This document shows, piece after piece, positions 57,089 to 64,000 of a stretch of 64,000 nt of DNA. Below the pieces are notes generated by a model that saw only the letters and a list, made by a program, of their open reading frames with translations, made no database searches and was not told the origin of the DNA. Each line of letters begins with the position of its first letter. The stretch's first letter is position 1. The position numbers and the translations under genes were made by a program. The stretch comes from Tupaia tana (taxonomy: Eukaryota > Chordata > Mammalia > Scandentia > Tupaiidae), in the NCBI GenBank assembly GCA_026018925.1, contig JAKSZU010000018.1:34480307-34544306 (forward strand), given 5' to 3'.

Positions 57089-58334
57089 ATGTTTTAGATC
57101 TTTGTTGCTTGTGCTTTTGGCATCATATTTAAGAAACCATTGCCTAACCCAAAGTCACAAAGGTTTATGTCTGTATTTCCTTCAAGTGTTGTGAAGTTTT
57201 TGCTCTTACATTTAGGTCTATGATCCATTCTGTTAATTTTTGTATGTAATATAAAGAAACAATTTAATCTTATTCTTTTGCATGCAAATGTCAAGTTGTC
57301 CTAGCTCCATTTGTTGAAAACACAAATTGAACTCTCTCTTCTCATTGTCTTGGGAAAAATTATTGTCCAAAAAATTGAGTGCTTATTTTTTCTCCTCAGT
57401 TTATTTCGTTGATCTACAGCCCATCACTTATTCTTTTACCACAACATCATTTATGACTGTAGCTTTGTAATAAGTTTAAAAATTGGAAAGTGTGAATTCT
57501 CCAACTCTGTTTTTTTCTTTTGAATAAAACTTTGGCTCTTGAGTCCCTTGAATTTCCATGTGGATTTTAGGATCAGCTTTTCAGTTTCTTCAAGAAAGGC
57601 ATATGAAAATTTTGATAGGAATTACATTGAATCTTTAGATCAATTTGAGAATTATTGACATCTTAAAAATATTAAGTCTTCCAATCTGGGATCATAGAAT
57701 GTATTTCCATTTACTTAGGTCTTTGAAATTTCTTTTAACAATATTTTTTAGTTTTCAGTGTATGAGTTTTATACTTCTTTTATTAAATATATTCCTAAGT
57801 ATTCTTTTTTATGCTATTCTAATGAAATAATTTCCTTAATTTTTGTATTTATTACTGGTATATAGAAAGGCACTTGGTTTTTGTTTATTTATATATCATT
57901 CAACCTACTGAACTTGTGTATTAGTGTTAATGATTTTTTCCAATTCCTTTTGTGGATTTTCTATATAAAAGATTATATCATCTGCAAATAGAGACTTTTA
58001 CTTCAACCTTTCCAATATTGATGCTACTCATTTTTTTTCTTTTCCTTGTTCTTTTTTTTTTTTCTAGTTATTCTGATTAGAACTTCCAGTACAATATTGA
58101 ATAGAAGCGGTAAGAATAGACATCTTTGTCTCATTCCTGATCTTATAAGAAAAGCTTTCAGTCCTTTACTATCAGTAAATATAGATGATAACTGTAAGTT
58201 TTTTCATACGTGTTCTTTATATGTTGAGAAAGTTGTCTATATCTTCTATATCTAATTTTCTGAGAGTTTTAGAATGAAAGTAAACAGGACTTTATAAGCA
58301 AAATTTCATAATTCACTCACTTACTCATCTATCT

Positions 58335-58685
58335 CTCTATCTCTCATTTCTCTAGCTGAAATAACAGAAATGTGTTGTCTCATATTGTTCTGAAGTCTAG
58401 GAGTCCAAAATAAAGATGTCAATTGGATTGGTTCCTTCTAAAGATTGTGAGGAAAGAATCTGTTCCATGCCTCTCTTATAGCCATATCCCTATGTCCCTT
58501 CATATAATCATCCCTCAATGTATCTCTACTTTTAAATTTCCCCTTTGATAAAGACATCAGCCATATTGGATGAGGGCCCATCTTAATAACCTCATTTTAA
58601 TTTGATTTCCTCTGTAAAGATCTTCTCTTAAGTAGGTCACATTTTGAGGTACTGAAGGTGAGGACCACACTCTCTTTTGCAGAGA
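58335..58685 (-). mobile_element. MaLR-type LTR
   Basis: TTTCTCTAGCTGAAATAACAG, GTTCTGAAGTCTAGGAGTCC, GATAAAGACATCAGCCATATTGG, ATGAGGGCCCATCTTAATAACCTC, CATTTTGAGGTACTGAAGG are antisense MaLR LTR words. Non-coding. Confidence 0.7.
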
Positions 58686-58769
58686 AAAAATTTTAATTTT
58701 CAATAAATTCAAGATATCACTATTTTATTTTATGAATCATACTTATGGTGTCATGTCTAAGAACCACTT

Positions 58770-58978
58770 TTTGAAGTTTATTTATTTCTTTCTTCCATGA
58801 GTTGAGAGATGGAGGGACCTCTAACAGAGTCTTTAAGTCATTTTTCATCCTTATTTTCATACAGACTTGGATCATGGACATGCACATGCTCAGCATGTAC
58901 AGAAAAGTCTTTGGATGCAAATTCAGAACCTTTCTTTATGGGTCAGCCTATAGAGGTGCATGGCTATCTAGCACCCAT
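58770..58978 (-). mobile_element. SINE-C
   Basis: Sense head GGGTGCTAGATAGCCATGC, B-box region GGTTCTGAATTTGCATCC, GTCCATGATCCAAGTC body. CT-rich end decayed to ATGAGTTGAGAGATGG. Confidence 0.65.
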
Positions 58979-59026
58979 GTCTATGAACTTTTTACCAAAC
59001 CCACAGTTATAAAGGTTTTCTTCTAT

Positions 59027-59183
59027 GGGACCAGCAAATGGCTTAGTGATAAAGGCACTGGACTCTCACATGACTGACCACACTTTGAGTCCCGGACCTG
59101 GCAGCTTGCTTTCTCACTTTCTCCTTTCTTTCTCTCTCTCTGTCTCTCTCCACATGTGCCATATAGCAAATTAAGAATGTATA
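59027..59183 (+). mobile_element. SINE-S
   Basis: GGGACCAGCAAATGGCTTAGTG head, B box CTTTGAGTCCCGG, CT-rich body, CATATAGCAAATT end. Its tail is interrupted by a SINE-L at 59184 and resumes at 59425. Confidence 0.9.
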
Positions 59184-59424
59184 GGGACCAGCAGTTAGTG
59201 TAATGGCTATGTCGCTGGATTCCTATGTAGTCGACCGCGGTTCGTGTCCCAGACCCAGTGGTTTAAAACTCACACCGGGCACGTGTGCGTGCATGCCCAA
59301 GATCCAAAGAGGAGAATGGAAGAGAAGGGATTGCGGTGTGGCCATCCCCCCTGGGGGGTGATTTCTCGCTGTCTGTCTGGTGAGCGCATGCACCCTATAG
59401 CGAAAACCTCTCCAAAAAAAAAAA
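59184..59424 (+). mobile_element. SINE-L inserted in a SINE-S tail
   Basis: Full copy with a shortened CT stretch, B box GGTTCGTGTCCC. Target-site duplication AAGAATGTATA at 59173-59183 and 59425-59435 lies in the SINE-S tail. Confidence 0.95.
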
Positions 59425-59516
59425 AAAGAATGTATAATAATAATAAATCAATCTTCAAATATATTTTATCCTATGTCCTTCAGAAGTTTTATAGTTACAT
59501 ACTTAACAGTTAAATT

Positions 59517-59518
<2 letters not shown>

Positions 59519-59560
<42 letters not shown>

Positions 59561-59586
59561 TATACATATAAACATGTATGTACATA

Positions 59587-59657
<71 letters not shown>
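59519..59657 (+). repeat. Compound TA/CA/TG/TA/GA microsatellite
   Basis: (TA)n at 59519-59551, CA and TACATATA words, TATGTGTGTGTG, (TA)n and (GA)n to 59657. The TA/CA and TG/TA halves are inverted, giving a quasi-palindrome. Confidence 0.95.
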
Positions 59658-59660
<3 letters not shown>

Positions 59661-59955
59661 ATTTTTGTATAAACTCTGAGGTTTAGGTTGACATTCCTTT
59701 TGTGTGTGTGTGTGTGTTTACATATCCAATTGTTCCAATATTATTTGTTGAAAAACGTCTATCTTTCTTTCACTGAATTGCCTTTCAATCTTTGTCTAAA
59801 TTCAATTGGCGTATTTGTGTGGGTTTATTTATAGATCTGTAATTTTTCCATTTACCTATGGTATATCCCTTTTCCTATGGCGCACTGTATTGACTACGAT
59901 AGCTTTGTAGTAGTGTTAAAATTGGGTAGTATGAATCCTTCCACTAATTTTTTAT

Positions 59956-60218
59956 CTTTCTAGAGAGATTTTTTTTTACAGGGCTTGTACTCTCACCAGA
60001 GAGACAGAGATAGAGAGACAGAAAACAAGAAATCACTCCCCCTCCTCCCCAGGGGAGATGGCCATGCTGCAATCCCTTCTCTTCCATTCTCTTCCTAAAA
60101 TTTTGGGCACACATGCACATGTGCCTGATGTGAGTTTTAAGCTGTCAGGTCTAGGACTCAAATCATAGTCAACCATGTGGAAGTCCAGCAATGTAACTAT
60201 TATGCTGTCTGCTGGTCC
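59956..60218 (-). mobile_element. SINE-L
   Basis: Full antisense copy ending GTCTGCTGGTCC. Sense B box GATTTGAGTCC. Flanking CTAATTTTTTA / CTAATTGTTTTT is a probable target-site duplication. Confidence 0.9.
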
Positions 60219-60250
60219 CTAATTGTTTTTAAAAATATTTTGGCTATTTT

Positions 60251-60421
60251 GGGGCTGGAAGGTGGCATGGTGGTTAAGGCACTGAACTCCCACATGGCCA
60301 ACTGCAGTTCAAGTTTTGGACCTAGAGGTTTATTTTCTTACCTTCCCTCTCTCTTTCTCTCTCTGGGTAAAATAAAAAATAACAATAATAATAATAAATA
60401 AAATTAAATAAATAAAAAACA
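60251..60421 (+). mobile_element. SINE-S
   Basis: GGGGCTGGAAGGTGGCATGG head, B box AGTTCAAGTTTTGG, AATAATAATAAATAAAATT tail. Target-site duplication TATTTTGGCTATTTT / TATTTTGGCTATTCT at 60236-60250 and 60422-60436. Confidence 0.95.
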
Positions 60422-60503
60422 TATTTTGGCTATTCTAATAGTTTTACTTTCCATATAAAGGTTTATAGATCAGATTGGTAACAATTCATATTTTAACTAT
60501 CTT

Positions 60504-60773
60504 TTTTTTTCTTTTTTTTTTCGGAGAGGTTTTCGCTATAGGGCGCATGCGCTCGCCAGACAGATAGAGAGAGACATAGAGACAGAAAGCGAGAAATCAC
60601 TCCCCGGGGGCATGGTCACGCTGCAATCCTTTCTCCTCCATTCTCTTCTTGGGATCTTGGGCACGCATGCACACGTGCCCGGCATGGTTTTAAGCCACCG
60701 GGTCCAGGACGCGAACCGTGGTCAACTACGTGGGAGTCCAGCGACATAGCCATTACGCTAACTGCTGGTTCCC
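60504..60773 (-). mobile_element. SINE-L, young
   Basis: CpG-rich antisense copy; sense B box GGTTCGCGTCC. Target-site duplication ACTATCTT at 60496-60503 and 60774-60781. Confidence 0.93.
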
Positions 60774-60954
60774 ACTATCTTCAGTGTTCTAATCCATGGA
60801 TAGTCTCCTCCATTTACTAAGAATTTCTTTGATTTATTTCACAAGAACTTTGTAGTTTTCAGTAGATAGTCTCTGTACATGCTTTGTTAGATGTATGTTT
60901 TTATGTATACTATTATAATGGCACTAGTTTTCAAATTTCAGTCTATACTTTTTT

Positions 60955-61678
<724 letters not shown>

Positions 61679-61944
61679 AACTCTCTTATTATTTTAAGAG
61701 GCTTTTTCCAGGATTCATTGCTTTTTTTTTTTTTTTTTTTTCATAGACAAATATGTTGTCTGTGAATGGGGATAATTTAATTACTTTTTTTCCAATTTGT
61801 ATGCCTTTTAGTTATTTTGCTTGACTTTTTGCACTGGTTAGAACTTCTAGTATAATGTCGCATAGGAGTGGTGTGAGTAAATATCCTTGCCTCATTCCTG
61901 ATTTTAATGTGAAAAGCATTTGGTCTTTCTTTATTATATAATCA

Positions 61945-61950
<6 letters not shown>

Positions 61951-61981
<31 letters not shown>

Positions 61982-61983
61982 TG
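61951..61983 (+). repeat. (GT)n microsatellite
   Basis: About 15 GT units inside antisense L1M. Confidence 0.95.
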
Positions 61984-62756
61984 TGTTCTTTATCAGATTA
62001 AGGAAGTTTGTTTTTATTATCAGTTAAATGAGAATTTTATTTTAAACAAATGTTGATCTTCCTGCTTTTTCGAATAAATTTATATGTTTGTGTTTTTCTT
62101 TTTAGTCTCTTAATATGATGGATTTTATTAAATTATTTCCATATGTCAGACTAGCCTTACACCCTGGAGATTAATTGCATTGCGTTTTAATGTATTGCAT
62201 TTTTTATGTACTGAAGGATATGACTTGCTAATATTTTACCAAGTTTTTCTTTTTTCTCCTCATGTTCATGAGTTACATTTGTCATTTTCTTTTACTCTAT
62301 TTGTCTAACTTTGGTATGAGAATAATGTAAGCTTCCTAAGTGAGTCTGGAAGTATTCCCCTCCTTTTCCGTTTTCTGGAAAAGATTGTGTAAACTGGAAA
62401 TATTTCTTCTTTAAATGCTTGGTTAAAATTACCATGAATCTGGACTGAAGTTTTCTTTCTAAGAAGGTTATGAACTAAGAATTAATTTTCAAAATAGATA
62501 TAGCACCAATCAGATTATGTTTCCTCTTGGATGAGTTTTGAAGAAATTTGTCCATTTCACTTAAAAGGTCAAATTTATTTACACAGAATTTACAGTATTT
62601 ATATTATGTTCTTTCAATATCCGTGGCTCATTCCTGATACTGAGGGCATAAATCTCTCACTATTTATGTATTTATTCTAATTGTTAGGTATATCAGTATT
62701 TTAGATCATTCATTTTGATTTATTGCCTTTTTCTTCATCTTTAAGTAAACTGATTT

Positions 62757-62820
62757 CTGCTACAATCCCTTCTTCTCCATTCTTCTGTTTTGATCTTGGG
62801 TAAACACACACACCTGGTGT
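62757..62820 (-). mobile_element. SINE-L fragment
   Basis: CTACAATCCCTTCTTCTCCATTC to CACACACCTGGTGT is the antisense middle of SINE-L. Both ends are missing, and it sits about 30 bp from another SINE-L. Confidence 0.75.
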
Positions 62821-62849
62821 TTTTATTCTTTGTTTTGTTTTGTTTCTTT

Positions 62850-63084
62850 TTTAGCTTTTTACATTAGGACGTGTTTGCTCATTAAGAGAAACAGATTGAG
62901 GGAAAGTGAGAAATCACCCCCCTGGGGAATGCATCCCTTCTCCTCCATTTTCCTCTAGAGATTTTTGGGCATGCACATACACACGTGCCTAGTGTGATTT
63001 TCAAGCCACCATATCTGGGGCTCTCAAACCATGATCTACCATGTGGGAGTCCAGCACCTTTACTACCATGTCGCCTGTTGGCCC
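62850..63084 (-). mobile_element. SINE-L, older copy
   Basis: TTTTTACATTAGGACGTGTTTGC to GTCGCCTGTTGGCCC, full head. The CT-rich tract is shortened. Confidence 0.88.
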
Positions 63085-63164
63085 TTCTTTCTTATTTTTG
63101 ACAGAGAATAAAATTTTTTGAAGCTGCGTTGTTTTGTTTTTAATTGTGAAAATTACATAGAGTG

Positions 63165-63370
63165 ATAGTAAACTACATGGGCTCTAGAACCATAGGTTTT
63201 GTTTAAATCCTGATTTACAACTTTCTAGGTGTGTAGCTTTTGGCAAATTACTTGCTCTCTGTGACTCAGAAACAATTTTTATAATAATAGAAACTATTTC
63301 ATAGGGTTAATATGACATGAGTTAATACTGCAAAGCATTATAATCATGCCTGGAACAAAATAAGTGATAT
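63165..63370 (+). mobile_element. MIR, nearly complete
   Basis: GGGCTCTAGAACCATAGG, CAACTTTCTAGGTGTGTAGC, TTGGCAAATTACTTGC, GTTAATATGACATGAGTTAATAC and CATGCCTGGAACAAAATAAG follow MIR from head to tail. Confidence 0.88.
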
Positions 63371-63373
63371 CTA

Positions 63374-63487
63374 GGGGCTAGTAGGTAGCATGGTGGTTAA
63401 GGTGCTAGATTCCCACATGACCAATTGTAGTTCAAGTCCTGGACCTGGCAGCTTGAAATATCACACTGGGCACATGTATATATGTAT
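63374..63487 (+). mobile_element. SINE-L, 3' truncated
   Basis: GGGGCTAGTAGGTAGCATGG head, B box AGTTCAAGTCC, CACTGGGCACATGTATAT. The rest of the body is gone. Confidence 0.85.
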
Positions 63488-63558
63488 ATAGTAAAAATAC
63501 CACTGGCATTAGAATCAGGACGATCTGATTTTAAATCAAGTACAAAATATTTAGCTCA

Positions 63559-63791
63559 GGGACCAGCAGTTAGTGTAATGGCTATGTTGCTGAACTCCCA
63601 CGTAGTCAACTGCAGTTCGAGTCCTGGACCCGGTGGCTTAAACTCACGCTAGGCATGTGTGCATGTGTGCCCAAGATCCCGAGAGGAGAATAGAGGAGAA
63701 GGGATTGTGGCATGGCCATCCCCCCTGGGGGATGATTTCTCGCTTTCTCTTCTGGTGAGCACATGCACCCTATAGCAAAAACCTCTAAAAA
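63559..63791 (+). mobile_element. SINE-L, full length
   Basis: B box AGTTCGAGTCC. CT stretch shortened to CGCTTTCTCTTCTGG. Perfect target-site duplication AAAATATTTAGCTCA at 63544-63558 and 63792-63806. Confidence 0.96.
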
Positions 63792-64000
63792 AAAATATTT
63801 AGCTCAATATCAGTCACATATGCAGAGTAATGCAAGACTCCCCCTCCCACACAAAATTAATTTAAAAGAAAATATATAATGCCTGAAGTTCACCATTTTT
63901 TATTATTACCCTAGTACCTCCTTTTCATCCATTCACTCATCAATTTATTCTTTTATTTGCTTATTCATTCACTCATTCATTTATGTGTTCATCTTCTAGA

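Larger units (their letters stand above)
54837..58325 (-). mobile_element. Ancient L1M, 3' UTR to RT region
   Basis: Antisense L1 text runs through 3' UTR, ORF2 C-terminus and RT: ATAATATTCCATTGTATG, GTTTTCCATAGTTGTCCACC, TTTGTTGAAAACACAAATTG, TCATCTGCAAATAGAGAC (antisense of the catalytic DD box, about 57978-57996) and GTACAATATTGAATAGAAG. SINEs at 55583-55826 and 56855-57088 interrupt it. Stops throughout. Confidence 0.88.

Overview
This window is nuclear DNA from a placental mammal. I see no functional protein-coding gene, tRNA, rRNA, CRISPR array or bacterial-type system in it. The evidence is the repeat content: L1 LINEs of several ages, MIR and L2 relics, MaLR-type LTRs with one internal region, an MER5A-like hAT element, two Tigger-like DNA elements, a processed ribosomal-protein copy, and dozens of tRNA-derived SINEs. 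No Alu, B1/B2, rabbit C or carnivore CAN elements are visible. The dominant SINE has a clear Pol III B box and ends in CCTCTCC plus poly(A). Its form, with the absence of 7SL SINEs, makes me guess a colugo (Dermoptera, CYN-type SINEs). That is recognition from memory, about 0.4 confidence, not a database result.

Layout. 1-3.5 kb: 3' half of a young-looking L1 (plus strand) with frameshifts, carrying a full SINE and an inverted copy of part of that SINE. 3.5-8.5 kb: ancient L1 pieces, a MaLR LTR and SINEs. 8.5-33.7 kb: mostly unique or anciently repetitive sequence with scattered SINEs, MIR/L2, LTRs and DNA-transposon relics, plus several repeat-free AT-rich blocks that look like conserved non-coding DNA. 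33.7-37 kb: a SINE, an L1-type 3' end and a half-L1 element on the minus strand (tandem promoter-like units, ORF1, 3' UTR, no ORF2). 37.4-39.2 kb: ancient L1. 40.2-42.7 kb: MaLR LTR retrotransposon. 42.7-46.3 kb: largely unassigned. 46.5-47.7 kb: a 5'-truncated L1 with target-site duplications. 50.6-51.4 kb: old L1/HAL1 ORF1. 54.8-63 kb: two ancient minus-strand L1 blocks riddled with SINEs and an RPL31 retrocopy.

Three SINE families are named here by structure. SINE-L (about 260 bp): tRNA-like head, GTGCGTGCGTGCCCAAGATCC-type core, CT-rich stretch, CCTATAGCGAAAACCTCTCC end and poly(A). SINE-S (about 150 bp): similar head, short CT-rich body, A/T-rich tail. SINE-C (about 210 bp): more diverged tRNA-like head with a different body ending in a (CT)n tract. 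The window is best read as an intergenic or intronic stretch whose activity is mobile-element history. I did not find a previously undescribed biological system. The most unusual structures are the inverted SINE duplication inside the first L1, the half-L1 element with tandem promoter-like units, and a SINE-L subgroup with an altered B box.
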